DNA of 42,284 bases from DATHRK01 sp035513295 (GTDB lineage Bacteria > Gemmatimonadota > Gemmatimonadetes > Longimicrobiales > RSA9): NCBI GenBank assembly GCA_035513295.1, contig DATKCH010000072.1, positions 1-42,284 on the forward strand, read 5' to 3'. Shown here piece after piece: positions 17,601-26,050 of this stretch. The stretch's first letter is position 1; every line of letters begins with the position of its first letter. The translations under genes and the position numbers were made by a program. Under the pieces are notes generated by a model. The model was not told where the DNA came from and did no database searches. It saw nothing but the letters and a program-made list of their open reading frames with translations.

Positions 17601-20600
17601 GTCGACGCGCACGAGCACGATGGGGTGGTCGCCGGAAATGCCGTGGGCCCACAGGCCGGTCCGGTCCCAGCGGTTGGCGATCACGGCGTCGGCGGGAGGT
17701 CCGAGCGCCGGATCGCGGAACAGCGCCAGCGAAAGCAGCTCCTGATACTCGGCGATGGTCTGCGACGTGAGGTCGTGGCGTCGCATCTCCTGTTCGCTCT
17801 GCACCCGCGCCTGGTCGATCGCGGCGTCGACGCGAGACCACGTGCCGTACCTGTGCAGGACGTCGACGGTTACGTCCAGGTCGGGGCCTGCCGCGGTGAC
17901 GTAGGCCAGGCGCACGCTCGAGTGGGCCGGGACGCCGACATCGACTCCGATCGAGAGAATCGGGTCGAGGGACGCGCGCGGATCCACGACGCCGTCGCGC
18001 CGGCCCGTCTTCGAGACCGGCGGGTGGCCGTCCAGGGCCGCCGGGTCCGCGGCGTCCCTGCCACGGCCCAGGAAGGCCTCGCGGTCGGCGCACAGGTGGA
18101 GCCGCCGGGGTTCGCCGTCCTCGAACACGACGCCGTGGGCGAGACACGGGGTCGTCGGCTCATCGGCCCCGCGCTGCCGCCGGCGATACACCAGGCCCTC
18201 GCCGTCCGGGAGGGCCCGCGCCTCGACGAAGAGCTTCTGGAAGGCGGGGTGGCGCAGGTCCGCGCCGTGCTCGGTCAGCGCCACTTCGGCGTAGCTCGTG
18301 ACCCGCAGGGTCCTCGGCGAATCGCTCGCGTTGGTCAGCGTGACGCGGCGAATCTCGACGTCGTCGACGGGAGACGTGGTCACCTCCATCGCGGCGATGG
18401 TGTCCCCTACGCGCCGGCGCAGCTCGGCCTTGTGTGGAAAGAAGAGGACCTGTTCATCGCTCACCGGATCGCCGATCGGCGCCCGGCCGATGGACCAGGG
18501 ACGGCGGTTCTCCGCGTCGCGCACGTAGACCCAGAACCCGAACTCTTCGAGGGTGGCGTCGGAGCGCCAACGCGTGAGCGCGGTGCCGTTCCAACGACTC
18601 TGGCCACCGCCGGCGGCGGTGACAAGAACGCCGTAACGCCCGTTGGCCAGGTAATGGACCGGAGGCGTCGGGGCTGCGGGATCGACCTTCCAGGCGGTCG
18701 CGGCGCGTTGGGGCCTGGCCGCGGGCGCGATCGGATCGGGGGCGCTGCCGCGGTCCTGAGTCGCGCGCGTCGGGAGACGCTCCTGCAGGAGGGGTTCGAC
18801 CGTCCGTACGCGTGGGTCGGCGTGGAAACGCTCCACGATCGCTTCGTCCCGCAGCAGGTTGCAGAGGGCCGCCAGGGACATCCCCTTGTGGTGCGCCATG
18901 AACGTCCTGACGACCGCGTGCGGAGAGCCTAGCGGCAGGCGCGCCGGGGTGTAGTCGACGGCGTCGTAGAACCCGTAGCGCCCGAGCGCTCCGTCCCCGG
19001 CCAGAGCGTCTAGGTTCGCCATCGCGGCGCGCGGGGCGTAGGCGAGGGCGAGAACGCTGGCGTACGGAGCCACGACCATGTCCTCCGCGAGACCCCGTTT
19101 CAGCCCGAGCCCGGGGACCCCGAAGGCCTTGTACTGATACGTCCCCGTGGCATCCAGTCGATTGTAGGCGGACTCCGACAAGCCCCACGGGCGGTTCCGC
19201 TCACTCCCGTAACGGCGCTGGATCTCCACCGCCGAGGCGCAGCTCTGATCGAGCAGCGTGCCGTGGTAGCTGCGCAGGAAGAGACGGGGCATGAGGTACT
19301 CGAACATCGTCCCGCTCCAGGAGAGCAGGACCCGGCGTCCGCCGCGAACGGCGAAGGGACGGCCCAGCTGGCGCCAGTGGTCCACGGGCGCTTCGTGCTT
19401 GGCCACCGCGAGCAGGCTCGCGACGCGCGCCTCGGAGGCCAGCAGGTCGTAGTGGCCGGGATCGGGGGTCTCCGTGTCGACCTGGTAGCCGATGTGGAAG
19501 AGTCGCCGCCGCCGGTCGTAGAGCAGCCCGAAGTCCATCGCCGCGACCAGCGCGTCCGCGCGGTCGGCCAGCGCGGCCAGGGTCGCGGAGGTGTCGCGGG
19601 CCGTACGCTCGGCCTCCGTCAGCGCCCCGTCCAGGTCTTCGCACCACTTCGCCAGCGAGGACCCCTCGTCCCCGTCTCGCGCGAGTCTTCGTCGCAGCGC
19701 CGCCAGCCGCTCCCTCACCCGCCAAACCGCGCCCGGAACCTCCCGCAGGGCCACGGCCCCTGGAAGCGCGGCGACGAACTCGGCCCAGGCGGCCGCCACG
19801 CCATGCTGACCGCCGCCCGCCGCGGTCCCGCGGGGGGCGGATCGCACCGCCTCGATCCAGGGCGCGAGCAGCCGGATCTCCCGATGCACCGTGCGCAGGT
19901 GGTGACGGGAGCGCTCCGCCCACGTCCGCACTTCATCGAGGTCGTCCGGGTCGAAGCCCGCGTCCTCCATGCGGATCATGTCCAGCAGCGATCGCTGCAG
20001 GTCTCGCCAGGCGGGCTCGATCGCGTCCAGGGCGCCGGCCCAGTCGTGGCCGCGGTCGCCGACCGCTTCGGCGCTCGCGCGCAGCGCCGCGAGCTTCCTG
20101 CGGCTGCGCGCGGTGGCGCCCGGCCGCGCGCCGGCCTGGAGGCCCCGCTCCAGGGCGTTGAGCGCGTCGATGAATCCGGTCCAGGCCAGCGGCGCCGGAG
20201 CCGCCCTGTGCGGAGCGTCCCGGCACCCCTGCGCGACCACCACCAGGCAGGCGGCCAGGTTGCCGCTGTCCACGGTCGAGACGTAGCGGGGCGGGAGCGG
20301 CGTCAGGTGACGGGTGTCGTACCAGTTGTACAGATGTCCGCGGTACCGCTCCAGCTCGTCGACGGAGTCCAGGGTCTGGCGCAACCGCACCGCCAGCTCG
20401 AGTACGCCGATGTATCCCAGCTCGTACGCGGCGAACGTCGACGACAGCAGCAGCCCGATGTTGGTCGGTGACGTGCGATGGGCGATGCGCGGGCCGGCGT
20501 CGGTATTCTGGACGTTGTCGGGCGGCAGCCAGCGGTCCGCGGGACCCACGAAAGCCTCGAAGAACAGCCAGGTCCGGCGGGCGAGGAGGCGCAGCCTGTC

Positions 20601-23321
20601 GCGGTCCGCGCGGCCCAGTGGGACCATGCGCGGGATGGCCGGATTGTTCAGGAATCGGGACAGGACCGGCGAGAACAGCCACAGGATGAGGAGGGGCGAC
20701 GCGGCCTGGAAGCGGCCGCCACCGGCGGCACTGGTCGCGCCTGCCAGCACGAGCGTGAAGGCCGCGGCGATCCGGTAGGCCGGAGCGCGCACCAGCGACG
20801 CGGCGCGGTCGCTGCGCCGGTCCACGTCGGCCGCGGTGGTCCACTGCAGCAGGTGGCGGCGCGACACGTATACCCGCCAGAGGGTGACGCCGATGCTGTG
20901 CAGCGCCATCGCCGCCTCCACGGGGAGGAACGCGGCCGCCAAAGTGAACCGGGTGAGCGCCCCGCCGAGCTCCCGCCCGAGCGTGCGGGATTTCTCCATC
21001 GGCATGCGGACGAAGCCGATCGCGAGTCCCATCAACACGGGCATGGCCAGCGTGAGAAGCGCCAGTCCGGTCCACAGCAGCGGCACGGGCAGCGCGAGCC
21101 AGCCCAGCGTCAGCAGGGCGACCAGCGCCGGGGCGAGAAGGCTGCGGCGGAGGTTGTCCAGGATCTTCCAGCGCCCGATCACGGACTTCATCGGGGGCAG
21201 TTCGTCCAGACCGGCCGATGCCGGGCGGACCAACCAGGGCAGCAGCTGCCAGTCGCCGCGGATCCAGCGCTGCGCGCGCAGCAGCTGGGCCAACTGATGG
21301 GTCGGGTAATCCTCGAAGAACACGACGTCGGTGACCAGGGCCGGGCGGGCGAACAGTCCTTCGATGAGGTCGTGGCTGAGGAGCGTGCTCGGCGGGATCC
21401 TGCCATCCAGGCTCCTGCGGAACGCGTCCACGTCGTACAGGCCCTTGCCGATGTAGATGCCCTCCCCGAACAGGTCCTGGTACGTGTCCGACACCGCCAG
21501 CGTGTACGGGTCCAACCCGGTGTCGCCGGAAAACAGCCTGGCGAACCTCGACCGATTGGCCATCTCGGGGAGGATCTCCATGCGGGGCTGCAGGATGCCG
21601 TGGCCCGCGACGACCCGGCCGGTGTGGTCGTGCCGCGGACGGTTCAGGGGATGCGAAGCGATCGCGATGAGCTCCCGGGCCCCGTCTCGCGCGATGCGGG
21701 TGTCGGCGTCCAGCGTGATGACGAACCGGATGTCCTGAAGGAAATCGGTCGCCCCGACCTGCTCCGTATAGGACGTGTCGGTCGCGCCCGCCAGCAGCCG
21801 GTTCAGCTCTTCCAGCTTTCCCCGCTTCCGCTCCCAGCCCATCCAGCATCGCTCGGATGTGGACCAGCGCCGCTCGCGGTGCAGCAGGTGAAAAGGCCCC
21901 GCGTCGCTCGAGACCCCGTAGCGGCGATTCAGGGACTCGATGCCGTCGCGCGCCGCGTCCAGGAGCTCCCGGTCGCGCGGCATGCGGTGCGCGGGCGCGT
22001 CCGCGAAGTCCGTGAGGAGGGCGTAGCCGATGCGCGGATCGGGATCCGTGAGATAGTGGCGCTCCAGACGCTCCAGGAGTTCGTTCACCTCCCCGGTGTC
22101 CGTGAGCAGGACCGGCATCACCACGAGCGAACGCGCGTTCGCGGGCACACCATCGTCCAGGTCCAGGCGCGGAAGCACGCGCGGCCGGATGAGCTGCGTC
22201 ACCACGATGTTCACCGTCGCGACCGCGATCGTCAGGGCGGGCACGACTCCCACGAGCAGGAGGCCGAGCAGAGCCGCGGGCGACGAGTCCACGCCCGCGG
22301 CGAGTCGGCCGAGCCCGGCCAGCAGGAGGGTGGCCAGAAGCAGGATCGGGAGCAGGTAGACCACCGTGGGATGGCCGCGCACCAGGCGCGCGGCCCGGGT
22401 CGACGCCGCGACGCCGCAGCCGACGCGACCCTCCAGCTGACCGACCCCGGCGCCGATCAGGTAGTAGCCGACGTGGTCGAGCGGCGCTTCGTCCGCCGCA
22501 CCGGCCAGCGAGACCGCATGGTCGGCGACGTCCACCTCGGAGACCGGGCAACCGCGGGCGATTCGCTCGACCTCCTTGCGGTAGCGGTCGCGGGTTTCGA
22601 AGGCCATCCTGGGATAGACGCCCGACGGGTCCGCGCGCAGGGCGGCCTCGACGACGCTCAGCCGCTCGAAGAACTCCATCCAGTCTTCGGCGTCGATGCG
22701 CCGCAGACTCGAGATGCAACTTTCCACCGTTTCGTCGGGGCTCGGGCGCGCGCGGGTCGCGGGTTCCCGGGCGGACCGTTCGGAGGCGATCGCCTCCGCG
22801 AGCCTGTCCAGGAGCACGAAGCGCAGCATCGCCGGCACCGCCCAGAGCTCCCCTATCCTCAGCGGCGCGACCTCTTGGTAGCGCGCGATCGCGGTCACCA
22901 GGTCCTCGGTCGCCGGCCGGCACGAGGACGCCTCCACGAGCTCGACGGCCAGCGCCTGCACTCGCGGGAGCCCCGCGAAGGCCGGGTCACTCGGGTTCGC
23001 GAGGCGAGGCAGCTGCCGGTGGAAGGACGGAGGGAGGTCGCGCGCCACCTCGTCGACCTCCGATCGCACGAGGTGATAGTTGTCCAGGAACCACTCGGAT
23101 GCGTAGGACGGAGCGGCGGAGCCCGCGGCCCGGGCCGCCAGCTCGTGGTAGGCGTCCTCGAAGTCGCGGCGCAGTCGGCGCAGGCGCCGCTTGAGGGCGC
23201 GGGCCGCTCCCGTCCGGCGCCCGTGGACGTTCGTGGCTCCGTGCGAGCGCGCCCACGACACCGGTTCGAAGTCCGGTGCGGGAAGTTCGGCTGCCGGCCC
23301 CCGCGTGCCGTTCCCAACCAC
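14634..23321 (-). CDS. ndvB: Giant cyclic beta-1,2-glucan synthase (NdvB/ChvB type)
   Basis: About 2895 residues, matching Brucella and Rhizobium Cgs/NdvB in size and order. Approximate layout: N-terminal helical region; membrane helices at 320-375; GT84 glycosyltransferase with LDADT (about 537), FEDYPTHQ and RAQRW (about 683, the (Q/R)xxRW motif); membrane helices at 725-890; a glucoamylase-like cyclisation domain (about 1270-1480; SWSGTMFEYLMPRL, YQYKAFGVPGLG); two GH94-type modules, the first from about 1560 and the second from about 2060 with GDWNDGMNRVG near 2529 carrying the likely acid/base Asp and VRENGGQYTHAA near 2685. Known roles: elongation from UDP-glucose, cyclisation, and phosphorolytic length control. 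The start is uncertain: GTG at 23321 is used because upstream codons overlap the Usp gene and read as arginine/proline-rich shadow sequence; other GTG codons lie nearby. It directly follows the Usp gene. Confidence 0.95.
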   Translation of the reverse strand: MVGNGTRGPAAELPAPDFEPVSWARSHGATNVHGRRTGAARALKRRLRRLRRDFEDAYHELAARAAGSAAPSYASEWFLDNYHLVRSEVDEVARDLPPSFHRQLPRLANPSDPAFAGLPRVQALAVELVEASSCRPATEDLVTAIARYQEVAPLRIGELWAVPAMLRFVLLDRLAEAIASERSAREPATRARPSPDETVESCISSLRRIDAEDWMEFFERLSVVEAALRADPSGVYPRMAFETRDRYRKEVERIARGCPVSEVDVADHAVSLAGAADEAPLDHVGYYLIGAGVGQLEGRVGCGVAASTRAARLVRGHPTVVYLLPILLLATLLLAGLGRLAAGVDSSPAALLGLLLVGVVPALTIAVATVNIVVTQLIRPRVLPRLDLDDGVPANARSLVVMPVLLTDTGEVNELLERLERHYLTDPDPRIGYALLTDFADAPAHRMPRDRELLDAARDGIESLNRRYGVSSDAGPFHLLHRERRWSTSERCWMGWERKRGKLEELNRLLAGATDTSYTEQVGATDFLQDIRFVITLDADTRIARDGARELIAIASHPLNRPRHDHTGRVVAGHGILQPRMEILPEMANRSRFARLFSGDTGLDPYTLAVSDTYQDLFGEGIYIGKGLYDVDAFRRSLDGRIPPSTLLSHDLIEGLFARPALVTDVVFFEDYPTHQLAQLLRAQRWIRGDWQLLPWLVRPASAGLDELPPMKSVIGRWKILDNLRRSLLAPALVALLTLGWLALPVPLLWTGLALLTLAMPVLMGLAIGFVRMPMEKSRTLGRELGGALTRFTLAAAFLPVEAAMALHSIGVTLWRVYVSRRHLLQWTTAADVDRRSDRAASLVRAPAYRIAAAFTLVLAGATSAAGGGRFQAASPLLILWLFSPVLSRFLNNPAIPRMVPLGRADRDRLRLLARRTWLFFEAFVGPADRWLPPDNVQNTDAGPRIAHRTSPTNIGLLLSSTFAAYELGYIGVLELAVRLRQTLDSVDELERYRGHLYNWYDTRHLTPLPPRYVSTVDSGNLAACLVVVAQGCRDAPHRAAPAPLAWTGFIDALNALERGLQAGARPGATARSRRKLAALRASAEAVGDRGHDWAGALDAIEPAWRDLQRSLLDMIRMEDAGFDPDDLDEVRTWAERSRHHLRTVHREIRLLAPWIEAVRSAPRGTAAGGGQHGVAAAWAEFVAALPGAVALREVPGAVWRVRERLAALRRRLARDGDEGSSLAKWCEDLDGALTEAERTARDTSATLAALADRADALVAAMDFGLLYDRRRRLFHIGYQVDTETPDPGHYDLLASEARVASLLAVAKHEAPVDHWRQLGRPFAVRGGRRVLLSWSGTMFEYLMPRLFLRSYHGTLLDQSCASAVEIQRRYGSERNRPWGLSESAYNRLDATGTYQYKAFGVPGLGLKRGLAEDMVVAPYASVLALAYAPRAAMANLDALAGDGALGRYGFYDAVDYTPARLPLGSPHAVVRTFMAHHKGMSLAALCNLLRDEAIVERFHADPRVRTVEPLLQERLPTRATQDRGSAPDPIAPAARPQRAATAWKVDPAAPTPPVHYLANGRYGVLVTAAGGGQSRWNGTALTRWRSDATLEEFGFWVYVRDAENRRPWSIGRAPIGDPVSDEQVLFFPHKAELRRRVGDTIAAMEVTTSPVDDVEIRRVTLTNASDSPRTLRVTSYAEVALTEHGADLRHPAFQKLFVEARALPDGEGLVYRRRQRGADEPTTPCLAHGVVFEDGEPRRLHLCADREAFLGRGRDAADPAALDGHPPVSKTGRRDGVVDPRASLDPILSIGVDVGVPAHSSVRLAYVTAAGPDLDVTVDVLHRYGTWSRVDAAIDQARVQSEQEMRRHDLTSQTIAEYQELLSLALFRDPALGPPADAVIANRWDRTGLWAHGISGDHPIVLVRVDDPEQLGLVQSVLGAHAYWRRRSLRIDLVILDERGSGYDLEVQNKLDRLLLRRGDDVHLGAAGGLYVLRAAMLSEGDLTHLTSRASALLDGRAGTLRAQLPAPSEGVRGLPDFAPPGAASGGPQARGSAAAGAAAVRPAEQLAFPTPWGGFTPDGREFAIDVGGPEGRPPVPWCNVVANEEFGFLASESALGCTWAVNSGEHRLTPWTNDPVTDPPAEVVYLRDEETARIWSATPNPAGAGAAYRVRHGAGYTSYAHERHGLSQELTAFVDATAALKYLVLRIHDLSGRQRRLTATYYVPWVLGTTRDESRSWIVPSYEAETRAVFARSAFDATFADRVAFVASASRPLHGLTTDRTEFLGRLGSRARPEGLLRIGLSGTVRPGPDPCAAIQVHVDLEPGGVEEVVFVLGEGADREEALDLLRAARAPGSADSARRESEKAWESVLGVVTVQTPDPGFDVLLNRWLPYQVLACRLWARSGFYQSSGAYGFRDQLQDVMALCHARPDLARAHILRSAAHQFVDGDVLHWWHRPSGKGVRTRISDDLLWLPFVASHYVRTTGDAAILDEVAPFLSGPMLEPGIESLYAHWEGSRESATLFEHCRRAIERGSTSGVHGLPLIGAGDWNDGMNRVGVEGRGESVWLGWFLHEVLRRFAELSRARGLERDAARYEERAATLAVALEEAGWDGAWYRRAYYDDGTPLGTAQARECRIDAIAQSWSVLSGVASPERSARAMASLREHLVREDARLSLLLAPPFDDTPRDPGYIKGYRPGVRENGGQYTHAAAWTAWAFAERGDAEGAYRVFGHCSPIRHTETPERARNYRAEPYVTAGDIYGAKPWLGRAGWSWYTGSAAWVYRLGLERILGFQRAGDTLRLDPRMPSSWPGFRIEYRYGASTYIISVRRPASETPGRTPATTPADPGAATPAVSAAAVRSVTLDGAELADRVVALVDDGKEHSVEVVLEVAGVPALEEAPGGDAGPIRSADAPDA

Positions 23322-23341
23322 CTCCCCGCGTTCGGCGATGC

Positions 23342-24259
23342 TCAGACGCTCACCGGAGCTCGCCGGGCGGGGAGCTCCACCGGAACACGGTGATCCTGGA
23401 CGAGCAGCACGGGGTGGTCCCCGTACTCGATCAGGTGATGGGCGACGCTGCCGCAGCCCCACCGGAGGTCACCGGCCGAACCGTGCGCGGACAGCACGGT
23501 GAGATCGGCCGCTTCCCCGGCCACCAGGTCGTGGAGAGCGGACGGGATGTTGGGGTTCACCAGAACGCGAACTTCCGCACCCGCGCCCAGGACTTCGCGG
23601 GCCCGCTCCAGAACCGCGGATGCGGCATGCCGGTTGCGCTCCACGACGCTTCGCACGAGGCGCATGTCGGCCGCCGAAGGCGGCACGTTCCCCGGCATCC
23701 TCGGCTCCTCCACGACGTGGGCCAGAAGAAGGTGCGATCCCGCGCCGCGCTGCAGCGCTCGCGCGATCGGCAACACGCATTCCGCCCGCCTGGATCCATC
23801 CAGGGGGATCAGGATACGGCGAAAGCTCGCCTGTTCGCCCCTCTGCGGAGCGTTGGGAGGCAAGACCAGCAGGGACTGGCGCCCCGCGTGCAGGAGCGAG
23901 CGCAACGGGGAGTCTTCGTCCGGCCCCTTCCAGCCGCGGGTCAGAACCACGAGGTCAGCCCCGTGGCGTTCGGCGTACTCGGGGACCCGCTCGGAGGCCG
24001 GCCCCTCCCGCACCGCGGTATTCACCTCCAGGCCGCCAGCGCGGAGCCCCTCGGCCTGGTGTTCGAGACGCGCCAGGAGGCGCGACAGCTCGACGTGCCA
24101 TTCGAACGGATCGACCGGATGGGCGTGTCCGTCCCGTGCCGTTTCCTTCACGCCCAGAAGCGTTATCGAAGCGCCGAAGGCCCGGGCGAGGCCGGCGGCG
24201 TAGGCAATCGTCGTGGCCCTCGCGGGGCCGTCCAACGGTACGAGCAGGCTACGAAACAT
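23342..24259 (-). CDS. Tandem-domain universal stress protein (UspA family)
   Basis: A 305-residue cytoplasmic protein with two Usp domains: the first begins FRSLLVPLDGP and the second FRRILIPLDGSRRAE near residue 150, each ending in a LLVLP or VLLVQ strand. The second domain has a GSAGDLRWGCGSVAHHLIEY stretch in the place of the G-2x-G-9x-G-S ATP-binding loop; the first has a poorer loop. The start at 24259 is the first that gives a proper Usp strand; the open frame upstream to 24451 is low-complexity. Its stop lies about 20 bases before the glucan synthase start, so stress control may be coupled to glucan production. Confidence 0.9.
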   Translation of the reverse strand: MFRSLLVPLDGPARATTIAYAAGLARAFGASITLLGVKETARDGHAHPVDPFEWHVELSRLLARLEHQAEGLRAGGLEVNTAVREGPASERVPEYAERHGADLVVLTRGWKGPDEDSPLRSLLHAGRQSLLVLPPNAPQRGEQASFRRILIPLDGSRRAECVLPIARALQRGAGSHLLLAHVVEEPRMPGNVPPSAADMRLVRSVVERNRHAASAVLERAREVLGAGAEVRVLVNPNIPSALHDLVAGEAADLTVLSAHGSAGDLRWGCGSVAHHLIEYGDHPVLLVQDHRVPVELPARRAPVSV

Positions 24260-24433
24260 GGCCGCATTTCCGCGGACCGGAGCGAGCGAAAGCTCTCTCT
24301 TCGATACGGTACTGGCGATCGCCACGCGCTCGGGTCCGGGCGCTCGGTCCCTTGGTTCGCCAGGCCCGGCGGGGCTTTCGATGCTTTGCAAGAGCGAGGC
24401 CAGGTGAAGGCGGCCGCGCCCCACCGGGGCACC

Positions 24434-24450
24434 TGACCCGAAGCGGGTCA
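24434..24450 (-). terminator. Hairpin overlapping the stop of the small membrane protein
   Basis: TGACCCG (24434-24440) and CGGGTCA (24444-24450) form a perfect 7-bp stem with a 3-base loop; the stop codon lies in the upper arm. No T run follows. It may stop transcription before the Usp-glucan synthase unit or protect the 3' end. Confidence 0.35.
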
Positions 24451-24843
24451 CGGCTCCTCGAGCCGCTTCTCGTCCTGCTTGGCCTCAAGCGTCTCGTGTT
24501 TGACGCTCTGGCGCAAGAGCGCGAAGAGCGACATGAGGGCGTTAGCGACGGCCACGGTCGCGAAGAACGCCACCAGGTAGCCGGTCCAGTCGTCGCGCAG
24601 GAGCTGGAATCCCGTAACCGCGACGAAGAAGAGCGCCACGTAGTGGCTGAAGCAGTACTCGCACGTGAACAGGTAGAAGAACTTCCGCGCGGCCAGCGAG
24701 TGCGCTTCCTCCGACCTGCGCGCCGCGTACTCCCTGGGCTCGCGAAAGACCTCCTCCTGGGCCACCGTCCACGCCACGGCCGCGACGGCGAGCGACAGGA
24801 TCCCGAGCCAGAAAACCTGCGTGGCTATCGACTCGGCGTGCAT
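24448..24843 (-). CDS. Small three-helix membrane protein with a CEYC motif, unknown function
   Basis: The 131-residue product has three hydrophobic segments (about 9-29, 55-80 and 86-111). The second contains FTCEYCFSHY, a Cys-x-x-Cys pair with a following His inside or at the edge of the membrane, which could bind a metal or take part in thiol chemistry. The C-terminus is charged and lysine/glutamate-rich and probably cytoplasmic. A strong Shine-Dalgarno (GGGGAGG) lies 2-3 bases before the ATG. The layout recalls small DUF1360-type membrane proteins, which carry a C-x-x-C in the same place, but I am not sure. It is divergent from accA and upstream of the Usp gene with a gap of about 190 bases. 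Confidence 0.78.
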   Translation of the reverse strand: MHAESIATQVFWLGILSLAVAAVAWTVAQEEVFREPREYAARRSEEAHSLAARKFFYLFTCEYCFSHYVALFFVAVTGFQLLRDDWTGYLVAFFATVAVANALMSLFALLRQSVKHETLEAKQDEKRLEEP

Positions 24844-24974
24844 GACCTCCCCGTGTTACGCGTCCGGGCGGCGGCCCGCGCCGAAACCGGCGGAGTAGCC
24901 GCGAGCCGCGTCTTCCTGTACCGTAATCCGGTAGGGGTGCCCCGCACCACCCGACCTCGTCGAGGACGCAATCG

Positions 24975-25967
24975 ATGACATCCGACACACCTCCCAACGG
25001 GGACATCGTCGTCGGCCAGCCGGACTTCGAGCGCTCCATATCCGAGCTGGAGCGGCAGATCGCCGAGCTGGAACGGATGGCGGGCGAGCACGCTTTGGAC
25101 GTCAGCGATGAGTTGGAGGTTCTGCAGAAGAAGCTGGCCGAACAGCGCGAGGAGACCTACCGCAATCTGTCGGCGGTGGACCGCGTCCAGCTCGCCCGCC
25201 ACCCTAAGCGTCCCTACACGTTGGACTACATCGCCCTCGTCTTCGAGGACTGGACCGAGTTGCACGGGGACCGCGCGTATCGAGACGACGAGGCGATCGT
25301 CGGCGGATGGGCCCGCCTGGATGGCCGCTCCGTGATGGTCATCGGCCACCAGAAAGGCCGCGACATGAAGGAGAACCTCCAGCGCAACTTCGGAATGCCG
25401 CACCCGGAGGGCTACCGGAAGGCCCTGCGCCTCATGAGGCAGGCGGACAAGTTCGGTCACCCCGTCATCACGCTGATCGACACGCCAGGCGCCTACCCGG
25501 GATTGGGGGCCGAGGAGCGGGGGCAGGCGGAGGCGATCGCGCGCAACCTGCGCGAAATGGCGGGGCTGAAGGTACCGCTGGTGTCGGTGGTGATCGGCGA
25601 GGGAGGCAGCGGGGGGGCGCTCGCGCTGGGGGTCACGGACCGGATCCTCATGCTCGAGAACGCGGTGTACAGCGTGATCTCTCCGGAGGGCTGCGCGGCG
25701 ATCCTCTGGAAGACGGCGGACAAGCGGGACCTGGCGGCGGAGGCGCTGAGAATCACGGCGACGGACCTTCAAGGCCTGGGCATCGTCGACGAGATCATCC
25801 CCGAGCCCCAGGGCGGCGCGCACAACGACCCCGGCCGAACCGCGCAGGCGGTCAACGAAGCACTGACGCGCCACGTGCGGGAACTGGCCGCGCTTTCGGT
25901 CGAGGACCGACGCGCGCGCCGGTGGGCGAAGTTCGAGGCGATGGGCGAGTGGCGGGAGGTAGGGTAG
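24975..25967 (+). CDS. accA: Acetyl-CoA carboxylase carboxyltransferase subunit alpha
   Basis: AccA pairs with AccD to transfer the carboxyl group from biotin to acetyl-CoA, giving malonyl-CoA for fatty-acid synthesis. The 330-residue protein has the N-terminal helical coiled region (FERSISELERQIAELE), ARHPKRPYTLDYI, the ELHGDR segment, GHQKGRDMKENLQRNFGMP, LIDTPGAYPGLGAEERGQ, IGEGGSGGALALG and SPEGCAAILWK, all typical of AccA. The genes for AccD and biotin carboxylase are not in the window. GAGG lies about 9 bases before the ATG. It is probably monocistronic, with a hairpin after the stop and the AraC gene converging from the other side. Confidence 0.97.
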   Translation: MTSDTPPNGDIVVGQPDFERSISELERQIAELERMAGEHALDVSDELEVLQKKLAEQREETYRNLSAVDRVQLARHPKRPYTLDYIALVFEDWTELHGDRAYRDDEAIVGGWARLDGRSVMVIGHQKGRDMKENLQRNFGMPHPEGYRKALRLMRQADKFGHPVITLIDTPGAYPGLGAEERGQAEAIARNLREMAGLKVPLVSVVIGEGGSGGALALGVTDRILMLENAVYSVISPEGCAAILWKTADKRDLAAEALRITATDLQGLGIVDEIIPEPQGGAHNDPGRTAQAVNEALTRHVRELAALSVEDRRARRWAKFEAMGEWREVG

Positions 25968-25968
25968 C

Positions 25969-26009
25969 GGCGGGCTGCACTTTCACGTTGACGCGACAAG
26001 CCCGCCTTT
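25969..26009 (+). terminator. Possible accA terminator
   Basis: GGCGGGCT (25969-25976) pairs with AGCCCGCC (25999-26006), followed by three T residues. The 22-base loop is long and the T run short, so this is a modest candidate. It starts one base past the accA stop, between two convergent genes. Confidence 0.4.
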
Positions 26010-26050
26010 GGCGCAGGAATCGTGCGCGACCCGGTTTCGGATGGACGGTC

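Noticed and set aside
20478..23393. 971-codon plus-strand frame opposite the glucan synthase
   Set aside because: Composition (Gln, Arg, His, Gly) typical of antisense frames in high-GC genes; no domain seen.
24919..24933. TACCG/CGGTA inverted repeat upstream of accA as an operator
   Set aside because: Only 5-bp arms; below what I would report without conservation data.
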